Source: Telopea speciosissima
Taxonomy: Eukaryota > Streptophyta > Magnoliopsida > Proteales > Proteaceae
DNA: 64,000 nucleotides
Reading direction: 5' to 3'
Assembly: GCF_018873765.1 (NCBI RefSeq)
Contig: NC_057923.1
Location: 20,555,913-20,619,912 of the forward strand
The notes below the pieces were generated by a model. It was not told the origin of the DNA, did no database searches, and saw nothing but the letters and a program-made list of their open reading frames with translations. Position numbers and translations under genes: made by a program. Positions within the stretch are counted from its first letter, which is position 1, and each line of letters starts with the position of its first letter. Of this stretch, positions 21,776 to 32,839 are shown one piece after another.

Positions 21776-22629
21776 TAGGGGTGTCAATTCCAGGTCCGGC
21801 CCGGCAGCCCCAATCGAGCCTGTCCAGTTAAAGCCCAACCCGGTCTGACCTGATTACTGAACGTGTCGGGCCTAGGTCTGACACGTTTAGTAATCGCACT
21901 GTCCCGGTGTGAGGTCCTAGCCCATCGGGCGTCCGACCGAACCGATCGATTTCAGGCCCGACCTAGACCGACTGGTTATAGCCCGACCCAGCCCGACCCT
22001 TTAACTTATAAACTTCCCCCTCCCCTTCCCTCCAAATTTTCTGTTTTTGTTTGTTTCTTTGTTAGTCTTTGACATTTATTGGTTAGATACACTAATGTAG
22101 GTGAAATGAGGTTTAGTTTTTAGTTTTTAGATCTTACTTTGTTAGATGTGCTTCTATTCGGTGTTGGGCTGCAATTTTTTTTTTCCATCTACTTACTTTG
22201 TTAGATGTGCCTTCTATTTGGTGTTGTGCTGCTACGTTTTTCCCCTCTATTTACTTTGTTAGATGTGCTTCTATTTGGTTTTGTGCTACTATTTTAGTTG
22301 GGATAAGCTTTATTTGACTTTGAGTTGAGGTGTACCGTAATTGCCCAACAGTGTGATGGTTTGAACTTAAAATTCTGGTTGTATTTCAATTAGTAAACTC
22401 ACACTGTTAAGAGACCGTTTAGAGTTAAATGACTCATTAGCCTGTTTTGGGTCCGATTTAGGCCCGTTTAACCCGAATAAGGCTGCTCCGATTAAAGATC
22501 GAACACCGACCGATCGAAATGAAACCGACCATGTCCGCCCAAGGCAAGCCCGAATGCCTAAACGGTCGGACACGGTGCAGCCTGTAAAATTGGTGAGGCC
22601 CGGCTAGGCCCGACCGGTTGACACCCCTA
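21776..22629. mobile_element. Non-autonomous hAT element
   Basis: 854 bp with ends TAGGGGTGTCAA and TTGACACCCCTA and a perfect 8-bp target duplication GTATATCA (21768-21775 and 22630-22637). Both the terminal sequence and the 8-bp duplication are typical of plant hAT elements. The subterminal zones are rich in CCCGACC and GGCCCG words, which may bind transposase. No transposase frame is present. Confidence 0.92.
22130..22296. repeat. Three tandem copies of a ~60-bp unit inside the hAT element
   Basis: The unit ACTTTGTTAGATGTGCTTCT followed by ATTTGGTGTTGTGCTGC occurs three times, starting near 22136, 22195 and 22251, with T-rich linkers. Confidence 0.8.
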
Positions 22630-22931
22630 GTATATCATAGGCATATTCATGGGATAAAAATCCTCTACAATGCTTAATCTTGCGATGCCTTTGCAGTTCG
22701 GGTCTGTGAACTCGACATGTGAATGATGCTTCATCCAACGGTGAGAACTCGAGTAGAAAGAAAAAATAAATAATAACGTTTTTACAAGAAAGGCATCATG
22801 CCAACATGGATTTTGACCATTTTACCCTCTATTTATACCTCTGATTTGATATTAACCGCTATTGGGTATTGGAATCAGGTTGATCGATGTAGATACGGTC
22901 AATACCATCAATAATACAATATATATTTGAG

Positions 22932-23083
22932 AGACCCGGTCCTTCTTCAGGGAGCCCAATACCCAGGGAATGCCCGAGCATCAAACGGCTGGATTGTGCC
23001 GCACACATCCTGGCACGTTGTCAGCCATCGGAATGTGTGGGGCACAGCCCAATAGCTGAATGCCTGAAGGGGAGCTCAGTACT
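22932..23083. mobile_element. Foldback MITE, related family, member 2
   Basis: 152 bp. The left end is AGACCCGGTCCTTCTTCAGG; the right end on the minus strand is AGTACTGAGCTCCCCTTCAGG. Inner arms match as TTGTGCCGCACACATCC and CTGTGCCCCACACATTCC. The flanks ATATTTGAG (22923-22931) and ACATTTGAG (23084-23092) match at 8 of 9 bases. The right end resembles that of member 4 at 60966. Confidence 0.72.
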
Positions 23084-23982
23084 ACATTTGAGTCTAAAAA
23101 AATTTGACAGAGCACACTCGGCTTATTTACTAAAATTTGGGAATCCCGAATCCCTTTTTTTAATGGTAATAATATGAATGAATTGCATCAAAGTTCAAAT
23201 ACACCATTCAAAAGTCCCACTAACCTCATCGATTCGAAAATTCTCACTTCCAAAGCAGATTAAAGGTTTTCTTTCCTGCAAAATTTTCAAAATACATGTA
23301 AATTTGAAAACGGCACCTAACGTTCCTGTTTGAAAACTCAAGAATTACATGTAAATCTTGAGAGGTGTACGTGTAAAACATTGTAACCGTGCGTTTAGTA
23401 TCCAACCACTTAAAACATCTTTCTAGTTCTCACTTATGTCGAGAACCTGCAACTGCCTTCGGTTTCGAACGCTTAGGGTTCTTTGGTTGTCCAGCTCTTG
23501 GAGCAACCCAGCATTTCTTTTTTCTCTTTCTCGTTTGTTTTCAGGTACGTCTTCTTCGCTAGACCATAGTCAATTAGCCTTGAATAAATTAAAATCGTGT
23601 TGCATATAGGGATTGATTGATTTTAATTTTAATTTTTGTCCTTATATGGATGCTTCTTACTTGAATTGGTTGTTCCTTTGTTTAATTACTTTCAGGTGAA
23701 TTTTAAGTTTATTTAAACATGATTCTAAGCTAGGAAATGCTTAATGACATATCTTTTAATAAGAAGTTCTTGTTCCTGATATATCATGACGGTTAAATTG
23801 TGTTACTTTGTGTCGGAAGTTTGATTCTTTTGATGAAAGTACGTTTATTCTTTGTGGTTCTTGATTTGAAATGGAATGTCCTTTTTTGAGTGACTGTGAA
23901 TTTTGTTGATTGAATGTGGTTACTTCGAAATTCTGTTATATGTAATAGGCTTGTTCATTGTACTTTGAATAAATGATTTTTT

Positions 23983-24445
23983 TGTTAAGAAAACAATGCC
24001 CAGAAGTGGCGATTTGTAGAAGAAAACAAAAAACAGAGACGACACACAATGCACAACACAAAGTATTTACGTGGTTCACCCCCAAGATGGGAAGCTACAT
24101 CCACAACCGAGCAACAGAACCGATTTTACTATCTTTGAAATGTTACAAACCCCTCACGCACAGTCCTCCCAGAGAAAAGAACAATATATAGAGAAACCTT
24201 AGCCCAGAAAGTACAGAAATGCCCCAAGACCCAAAAATTGCCAAACCGGTCAGGGTTGGACCAAAACATAACATATATCGAAAAATATATCGTTTCAAAA
24301 GTCTCGATGAGCCCAACACAACTCACTACCTCTGACGGTGTTGTACGCCCTTTTTGGCCATCCGAGGTCGTTTCGAGGCCGAAACGGCTCTCCGAAGATC
24401 CACTGAACCATTTTCTGGGACCGAAGTCAGGCTTTACCAATAACA
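23983..24445 (-). repeat. Probable solo LTR
   Basis: 463 bp with ends TGTTAAGAAAAC and ACCAATAACA (TG...CA). It contains TTACGTGGTTCACCCCCAAG and ACATCCACAACCGAGCAA, closely like TTAACGTGGTTCGGTCTG and ACATCCACGAGCAAAC in the copia LTR at 40704-41050. The minus orientation is taken from that comparison. The flanks TTTTT and CTTTT allow a 5-bp duplication with one change. It sits in the probable 5'-UTR intron of the AAE13-like gene. Confidence 0.55.
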
Positions 24446-25177
24446 CTTTTAATAAACTATTGAGATAAATTTGCAAAAGTTCGATCAATGTCCACACTAT
24501 CATCATAAGTTACTCTTGAAATGAAACAGGAAAAGGGAGTTTGATCAGAAAAAATTGGAAGCTCAATTAACTGAAATTAATGAAGAAAGTACATCACCAA
24601 TCATATTAGAGGAGACACATGGAATATGATGTGCTACTGACTGTCATATTATAAGAATATAGAAAATAACGCAGTAACAGTTTTAACCTTCTATTAATGG
24701 AAGAATTTTCTTGGGAGTTCATAGGCCATCTTTATTGTACTTAGTGAGATTTCATTTTTCTGCTTCAATTGCTTGATTGTAATGGAATGTCCGATTGATG
24801 AACTGTTGTCTCAGTCTTAGTAGGATTAGCATTGAGTGTCTCCTATTTATTGGAATTATATGGTGACGAAATTGTTTTAATGAGTAATTCTTTTTCTTTT
24901 TGTCCTCAAATGTATAGTTTCTTCATCTTGTACATTAATGGAGGTTCTCACAGCAGCCACGAGGCATGGATCCTCTGCGGGTGAAAGTATTGCTTTAAGA
25001 GTTGAGCAGAGGAGTTACAGCTATTTTCAGCTAATCTCTTCTGCGTGCAAGATATCCAACTTATTATGTTCTGTGGTCTCCAAAAACGTGATTCAAAACC
25101 TACTCTTTGCTAGTCTTACTGTCTTAGGTTTGCTTATGAAGCTGTCCATTCTGTGTGGAAATAGTGCAATATTATAG

Positions 25178-28100
25178 CTAATATATGATTAATATATTCT
25201 ATTTACTACCTGGTAGTAATAGAATTGGTTGCCTAGTAAAACATGTACTATTCTTATTATAGCTTGTGTAACATGACTGGGCAGGTTTCTGTTTATATCA
25301 GGTGCATTTGATGTTACCTTTTTTTTTTAATAATGATTCTCAACCTTAAAGTTTCCTATCTCTTTTTTGATTTCCAATTAATGCCATACTTATTCCCACC
25401 ACTAAGAGTCCTGCCAACGATTTCGAGGAATGAAGAAAAGCTTGGTTGTTTAGCCATGGATTCTGTGAGATGCCTGTTAGGTTACTGAGAGACTGACCAA
25501 GGCCATAGGTGAGAGACCTTGGTCATATCCCCCTTTCTTCTCTATCATCTCTTCTATTCAGTTCCCATTTTACAAAACCTGCAATCTGTATTGCTGTGAG
25601 AAATACTGAGATATTCCTGTGTGATATTTGAATTGCTGTTAATCCTCTCAAGTCTGTTCCATCGATCTCCAAGAAGCTGGCCATTATATTTGACATTACC
25701 CTTTTTGGGCCAGAATTGGACCAACTCGAGCCAGCCCAGCAGGGCTTCTAGAAGCTGCCCAAAGATGCTCCACGATTTTGGTGCACCTTAGTTTCTATTT
25801 TTATGATTGCAGCCTTTAGTAGTTACTATATTTATTAGTTTCTAATTTTGTTCCTTGCATGTTGGCTGAACTATAAAGCCTAATTTCTAATTTCATTAGG
25901 TTTCTATTTTTTTTAGAAGTTGCTATTTCTTTTAGAAGTTACTATTTTTAAGTTTCTAATTTTGTAAGCTGACCTATTCCATTAAATAGGCAGCCCCTCC
26001 TTGTAATAGAAATCGATTTTGAGAATAGAATCTTCAGGCCATTGTTGAGGTTTTGGTGTTTTAAGGACTCTATGGGTATTTCGGTAAATTTCCTATATAG
26101 GGTTTTCGCTATAAATCTATAGCGAGAGTTCTTTCTCTGTATTGAAAAATCTGAGAGAGGTGTGAGGACGAGCGACTGTAACCCTATTCTCCATTGATAG
26201 TGAAACAGATCTCATCTCACCGTGGACGTAGGCAACCTTGCCGAACCACGTAAATTCTTGTGCGCATTGTGTGATTGTGTTTGCGATTTCCATTCTTCTC
26301 TACATTGTGTTAGGTTTTTTTTTACAGCCATGTTGCCATCAATTATGGGAAAAATTCCATGTTTCAACAACTGGAATAGCTGTGTGAGAGACCCAGGCTG
26401 AGAGAGCCATTCCCCTACCCCCCCTTCTCTTATCTTCTTTCTTCCTCCTGCTCTACTCGAACTCTGTTGGTGACTGCTGCTGTGAGTCTTCAATTGCTCT
26501 GCTGCTCCACTTGTGTCAACATTATTCCACTGCTGCTGCATCTTTGAAGGACTAGAGATCAACTCAAATCACTGCTGGAGTTGCTGTTGCTGAACTGAGG
26601 CCAGGAAATCCATCCCCACACCTGCGGTTACACCTCTTCCTAGTTCTCAGCTATTGCAACCTTTGGATCTTCATATCTCAGCAACCACTGATCAGACTTG
26701 GCTGAGTTTTGGAGGGCTAAACCCTGCCAAGGAACCGTACACTCGATCCCAGTTTGAGCTCCTGCTGGCTGATTTGGTCTGTAGCTCCTACCTTCTAAAT
26801 TGGTAATCTTCTTCTACCTTAGTTTCTGACCATTGGAATCAGCTCCAATTTGGAGGCTTAGTCCATCTTGTCAAGACCCATACTCGATCTCCATTGGAGC
26901 CCCAATTCAGCACTGCTGTGAGATATTCTCCAACTTTCTATTTTTGTGATTTTCTCATATCTCAACATCCATCCATCAGAATTGGATGAAATTTGGAGCA
27001 TATTATCTCATTGTCTACTACTACATTCAATCCAAGTTTGATCACCATCACACGGCTGGTTTGGTTTGAAACCCTGACTTTCTAATTCTGAGTTTATTCG
27101 AATTTTTTTTTTCTTTTTAAATTTTGTGGGTTTTTGGGACTAGTAACTTAGTCTTACATTACTAATGTTTTATTACTTGCCTTGTATAAGTCCATTCTCA
27201 TTTTGACTGTTTAGGTGTCACTACAATTGGTGAACATCATGAGCACCTTATTCAAGTTTTTGAAGATTTTATCAACACCAAATTGGATCAAGTCCAAGGA
27301 AATTTAAATGGGTCAAGAGCGAGTCAAGAGCATCAATGGTATCAACATCAAAGAACTCCATCAAGCATAGATGCTTTCTTGTTTTTATGAATTGTACTTA
27401 TATTTGTTTACTTATAATTCCTAACACACCATGTAAGGTGATTTTCAGCATTAGGACACATAGGACACCTTAGACCAAAAGGTCCAACTTATACCTTATT
27501 GGTAAAACCAACACTTAAGACTTTTTTGGTACGCCGGCCTTAGGAAGCCACATGACAAAAACTTGGTATTTTTGACTTATTTGTTTACTTATAATTCCTA
27601 GCACACCCATGTAAGGTGATTCTCAACATTAGGACACATAGGACATCTTAGACCAAAAGGTCCAATTTATACCTTACTGGCAAAACTAACACTTAGACTT
27701 CATGATTCTCAAACAAATCCAAGATGGCTTAAATCTGATTTATATTGAAGGAGTTATGTTTTGGTCAAACCTTATTTGGTGTGCGTGAATGTTGTTATAA
27801 TCGCTCTTAATGAAAATATTGTTTTAGACATCAAAAGAAATGAATATTTTACCGTATTTTTGATTTTTAACAATGTTTTACCATATTAAGATTTATGGAA
27901 TTTTTTGAATTGAGAAAAACCCTAGCATTAGAAAGTCCAAAATTGCACCTATTGCTGAAAATCCAGTTTTGTTATTGAACTGGGGGATTATTTTTTATCC
28001 TTTTGGAATTTGATTTTTTTTTTAACTATATTTATTGGATTCAAATGGGGGGGGGTGTATTTGCTTATTTATGAATAATATCATAAGTAAATGAAATAAC

Positions 28101-28940
28101 AAATATAAAAACATTTACTTAAGTCGGTTTTTTGGTTGGGCGAAACGGCCGAAACCAATACCGAAACTGAGTTCTCGAACCATGGTTTTTAGTAATCATT
28201 GCATCTTTTGTCTCATTCACTCCTTTGCTTTCTTTAGTTGATCCTGCTCTCCTTTTCTTTTCTTCTCTGTTTTCCTGCTAATATTCTCTTCTTGCCCACT
28301 CATGTGCAGAGCCTTTAGATTTGAGATTTGCTTCAACATGCCATATTGTTATTATAATACTATCTCCTATGCTTTAACTATCTGAGTGTGAATATATAGG
28401 GTTACGTAAGTATTGTGCTTTATCTTAACATATACATTTTCCTTGTTTTATGTTATCACTAATTTATTTTCTTCTTGGGTGTCTGTTGTGGCTTTATCTT
28501 CATCAAAGCAGTGAAGTTATATATCTTTTTGGGGTTGTTACCAAAAATTTCTTCTGTTAGAGAACTTCTTGTGAAGTACATTTTTTAAATGACATTTAAG
28601 CATGTCTCAGAGATGAATACATTTTTGAAAAAATGAAGATGTCAAATGAAAATGCACATGCTCGAGAAACAAAAAGGCCACCAAAACTTTTAGGCATTCT
28701 CTTTCAAAACTGAAGTTGATATGCAATCAAAACCTGTAGCTATGAGCAATATAAGCTAACATTCAGTTTTGGAGATTAAAACCAAGGATTTTTTCTCGGT
28801 CCTCGATAAATTTGTTTCTTAATTATTTGCAGAAGTGGGGAAGAAATTGTGCTTATGTAAAATTATACTACTATATATACTGTTTCTTTGTCATTTCATT
28901 TATACTCATTTTTGGTCTGTGCATGAGATTATAACCATAG
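25178..28940. other. Repeat-filled gap in the AAE13-like locus
   Basis: Where the central AAE13 exons should lie, I see no coding exon. The segment 26222-26262 (GTGGACGTAGGCAA...GAACCACGTAAA, then CTTGTG) closely matches the end region of the solo LTR at 37074-37119, so an LTR remnant is present. Two copies of a ~117-bp segment occur at about 27402 and 27582. A run of G lies near 28048. Confidence 0.6.
27402..27698. repeat. Direct duplication of ~117 bp
   Basis: The segment TTTACTTATAATTCCTA through AACACTTA(A)GAC occurs at about 27404-27521 and 27583-27698, separated by about 60 bp. The copies differ at roughly ten positions. Confidence 0.85.
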
Positions 28941-30920
28941 GTTACAAAAGAATCATTTATTGATGGTGAGTTCGTCAAGACTGGAGATACAGTTACAGTG
29001 GATGAGGATGGGTACTACATTACTTTGGGACATAAGAAAACCCTCATTTATATACTTATTGATATGAAATTTGAATTTTGGGTTGTAAGAAGAGCTTTCT
29101 AAGGAGAGTTAATTTCAAGGATACATATGGTACTTGAATCTTCTGGAGTCTTTTGATCGTACTGAACTTTGATCACACTCACACAATAACAGAAACATAC
29201 TTGAATGGACTACTCCAGTTACATGGAATTGTCCTGACATGATCAATATATATTTTGTTCTGATTTGTCATGTTTACCTTAACTAAGACTTCTAGTATTG
29301 CATGTCAATGACTTCATTACCTTTGTTCCAGTTTATATCACCATTAAGTTATGCACTGTAAAGAACATATATTCTTGTTTTTTTGTGCATGGTCATCTAA
29401 TGGAGTTTCTTGCCCCCTTCAATGCTTGTTGGCAGCTACAAGTGCTGATATTATGAAGGTTGTTATCTGTATTAGATATTGAAGCTGTGCTTCTAGAGGC
29501 AAGTGCTTTTCCTTGCAAAGAAAAATATTTCACATTGATCCCTTCAATTTTTAGCCGTAACCTTTGAAAAATGAAATCTTGCTTCTTAGTGAGAGGTCTA
29601 TTATTCTTTTCTTAAGGAAAGGAAATAACCTTATATGAAACTCTACATTTTGTTCAGCATCTAGTAGTGTCAAAGTGTTGGGCTCTGGGCTTACCTGACA
29701 AAGATTACGGGGAAGCAGTGTGTGCAATAATAGTACCAGAGACAGATGACAAGAGAAGAGGACATGAAGAGTTTAAGGACTTTAAGCCAGCTATTAGCTT
29801 GGAAGACCTTTGCACCTGGGCTAAGGAAAAACTTGCACCTTACAGGGTATCATCACCTCATGCCCGTTTTAATTTGTTTTTCTTTCATGGGATGTTTTCT
29901 TTTGTTTCTCTTCCACTAGATTGATGCATATAGCTGTAGCACCTTAAGTGATGATCTATTTGTGAATTTTCATGGATCAGAATGCCTAGCCGTTCAGAAC
30001 AGAATGAATGGCTTTTGCTTTGGTAATTTTATTTACAAAATATAGAATGAGTACACTTACTTAGACTGTGATACAAAAAGGGAAAGTTCTATTTAAATTA
30101 GAACTCTTAACATAAAGGGACTGTCTAAATGACACCTCTATAGTAGTTGTATTTATAAATTGACACCTTGTAATTGCCGCTTGTCTTTTCCCCAAAAGTT
30201 CTTTAAGCTAGGGTATAAAGGGGTTTCCAAAAATAATTTGAGAGTGAATTTATCATTATGTCATTATCAGAAGCTGTCATTGTTTTGCACTACTTTCGAA
30301 TACATGTGAAATGACGGGTATTTACCTTAATTGAAAATATGTATATATTGAAAAGGGCGAAAAAGTAAAGTTGCAAATTTTTGACACAGAAACAAATAAG
30401 GCCTAATTATCTGTTTGATTTCCTCCCTCATTATCTGCATGATTTTCTCCTCCATCCACCCGTCTTGTGTGAGGAGTAAAAATAAAATCTTATCAGTATT
30501 ACTATGTTTTTATGAAGAGGAACCATATATATCGTGGCATTGCCCAATGTCACCCCTGAAACTGCAAGACCTTAGATTGGATTGTATTCAAAACTTAGTT
30601 TCCTACTCAATTTTGTCTTTTGGAGTTAAAAGGGCCAATAATGTTATCCAACCATGAGACTCCCAAGTACTTGAGTTTCATTGAGTTCTAAGATTTCTTT
30701 TTTCACCCCCTACTTTCATGTACATATTGGTTTTTTTTTACTCCCCAGGTTACGTATCCTTCCCTTCAACTCCATTTTGTCTTGAATATTGTGGATATGA
30801 AGTTTGATTTTTAAAAATTAGTAGATTTTGAAGTTCTATGAGGCTTCCACCTATGTGGACTAATTGCTCTATTTTGCTTCCAGATGCCAACAGGATTATT
30901 CTTGTGGGATTCACTTCCAC

Positions 30921-31067
30921 GTCCAGCCGTGGCGGGAGCTGGACAGTCCAGCGCCACTAAACGACAGGGCCCCACATGTGAAATGACCACCCCACCCCTG
31001 TTTTTCCTATCTTTTAGTGGGTCTGGACGCTCCAGCTTCCGCCACAGCTGGACAGGATCCTTTTCGC
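30921..31067. mobile_element. Foldback MITE, GGATCC-ended family, member 3, truncated
   Basis: The arms TCCAGCCGTGGCGGGAGCTGG and (minus strand) TCCAGCTGTGGCGGAAGCTGG pair through ACTAAA around a loop near 30963-31010. The right end reads GCGAAAAGGATCC on the minus strand, like other members. The left end lacks its GGATCC terminus and abuts the AAE13 exon directly. A deletion therefore probably removed the element's end together with the last codons of that exon. Confidence 0.72.
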
Positions 31068-32075
31068 TCTGATAAGGAATTGTCATTAAGCTTGTGTGGT
31101 TGCAATTCGATCTTTTTTTTTTTTTTTTCAGGTGAAGATAAAAGAGCTGAAGATGATTCTATTTGGTACAAGTGCCCTCTGACTTGTTTTAATATGCCAA
31201 GGGTGCGATATTGATATTGATATTGAACCCCCAAGTCATGAAATAAAATAACAATTTCAATTTGAAGGGTGGAAGTCACCTAACATTCTCTTCCACACCA
31301 AAACGAGGTGGATTCCATCTTGACGGTTGTGAGGTATGCTCATGTACGTGAACAACGTGAGCCCAACTCATGCAAAACACCTCTGTCTCTTGTTTTGAGG
31401 AGAGAGATACATACGTAGGAGTGCTGATGTAATTAATATTACCATTTTTTTAAGGACATGCATTTTTTACACGAATAAATTAGTTTTTTTTTTTAAATTT
31501 TTGGTAAGGTTAGTTGTTTAATACTTAAAAGTGACATGCCATGAAAACTTTTGATCCAATCAACCAATCTCACAAAATAGAAATAGGGAAAATCTTCATA
31601 TGAAATTGGTCAGAGGTTTCCTTCTTCACAATTCCTTCACCACCGGTGATTTGATGTGATTTCCCACCCTCCTGGACACTTAATAAACACAGATAAAGGA
31701 GTGGTGACTCGCTTAAAAAAATTAATAGACCCTGCACCTGCAAATTTGGGCAAACAGGAGTTCGAATGGGATGTCATGTGATTTTACTATTGCTGCCACC
31801 TGCTATGTGATTGGGGATCGGCCTCCCAACCTTCCTATACTGCCGAATGGTGATGGGAATGTCTATGGAAAGTTGGAAACCATGCCAATCTCGAGTAGGG
31901 TAACACTCTCACTTGTCAGAAAAGAAGCCAGCCAGTAACTGAGTAGAAAGCCCTGTTCCGATATCCCCAAGGAAAACCCATCACCGCTTCTTTACAATCA
32001 ACAAGAACCGTATGAGTTAGATCACAGAAATAAGAAGCTGTAGTTCGTGAAGACGCCACAAGCAGCTTGGGAGAA

Positions 32076-32839
32076 ATGGGTGATGATGATAGTGATGATG
32101 GCCGAATTGGGGCTGCAAAGAAACGTCTTGAAGATCTGTCGCAGGGCCGACGTTACGGTAATGACATCGGAAGCCTATCTCTTGAAGGCCTTCAGGTCGT
32201 ACGCGTACAGAGAGGTACAATCCTCTGCAACCTGGTCATCCCTGAACACTTAGCTGTGAGTCCTTCAAATCACTCTTAATTGTTTTCCAATCTCTCTCTC
32301 TCCCCGTCTCTCATTCAGGGGAAAAAAATTTGTTTTTTTTGGGGGAATTAATAGGATCACAGAAGCGGGAATTGGCATGTTGGAGCAATATCAACCCTAA
32401 TCGACAATGTTGGGGCTACAGCTATAATGTCGATAACTGGGAATTCTGGTTACGCGGCTACTGTCGATTTCAGCGTATCCTTCCTTTCGACTGTTAAGAT
32501 TGGGGTTAGTCTTTCTTCTTAACCGCAAATTCATTTTGGATTTCACTTCACTCACATCTGCCATTCATGGATGAAGATATTTTTGGATTGGGCAAATTAT
32601 CTTAATGGGTTGTATTTAGTTGTCCTGTTTGATGTTTTGAAATCAATAAATTTCAGGAAGAAGTAGAGATTGAGGCCAAGGTTTTAGATCACAAAGAAAA
32701 GCTTTCTTCAACAATAGTGGAGATCAGGAGGAAGGAGACTTCAGATATGATTGCTTTGGGTAAACAGTGGTTTTCTCAAGTGAAGGCTAAAAGAAGACAA
32801 CCTAGTGCTAGTAATACTAGCAGGAGTAGTAAGCTTTGA
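32076..32839 (+). CDS. Hotdog-fold acyl-CoA thioesterase family protein (ACOT13-like), gene A
   Basis: Three coding exons, 32076-32255, 32355-32504 and 32657-32839, give 170 residues. Introns are GT-AG, phase 0. The protein starts MGDDDSDDGRIG at the first in-frame ATG. Exon 2 carries the conserved core NWHVGAISTLIDNVGATA, with H68 and D77 at the positions of the HGG...D catalytic segment of hotdog thioesterases; the usual HGG is HVG here. Exon 3 starts EEVEIEAKV, the next conserved strand, and ends in a basic tail. The family hydrolyses acyl-CoA to free acid and CoA; the plant substrate is unknown. No stop or frameshift is seen. Gene B at 61353 has the same exon boundaries, so the two are probably duplicates. 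Confidence 0.88.

Larger units (their letters stand above)
24938..31182 (+). pseudogene. AAE13-like malonyl-CoA synthetase gene, decayed
   Basis: AAE13 is a plant ANL-superfamily acyl-CoA synthetase that activates malonate. Here only the two ends remain. Exon 1 (24938 to about 25088) encodes MEVLTAATRHGSSAGESIAL and SYSYFQLISSACKISNLL, closely like the AAE13 N-terminus. C-terminal pieces are: 28941-29030 (VDEDGYYITLG; its donor GT is now CA), 29436-29458 (SADIMK), 29476-29498 (IEAVLLE), 29658-29846 (LGLPDKDYGEAVCAIIVPE and LCTWAKEKLAPYR), 30884-30920 (PTGLFLWDSLP) and 31132-31182 (VKIKELKMILFGTSAL, stop). I find none of the central exons, including the AMP-binding TSGTTG loop, in 25.1-28.9 kb. 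A foldback element at 30921 replaces the end of the next-to-last exon. It cannot make a working enzyme. Confidence 0.8.

Noticed and set aside
24129-24506. 125-codon minus-strand frame
   Set aside because: Lies within a probable solo LTR; no protein similarity recognised.
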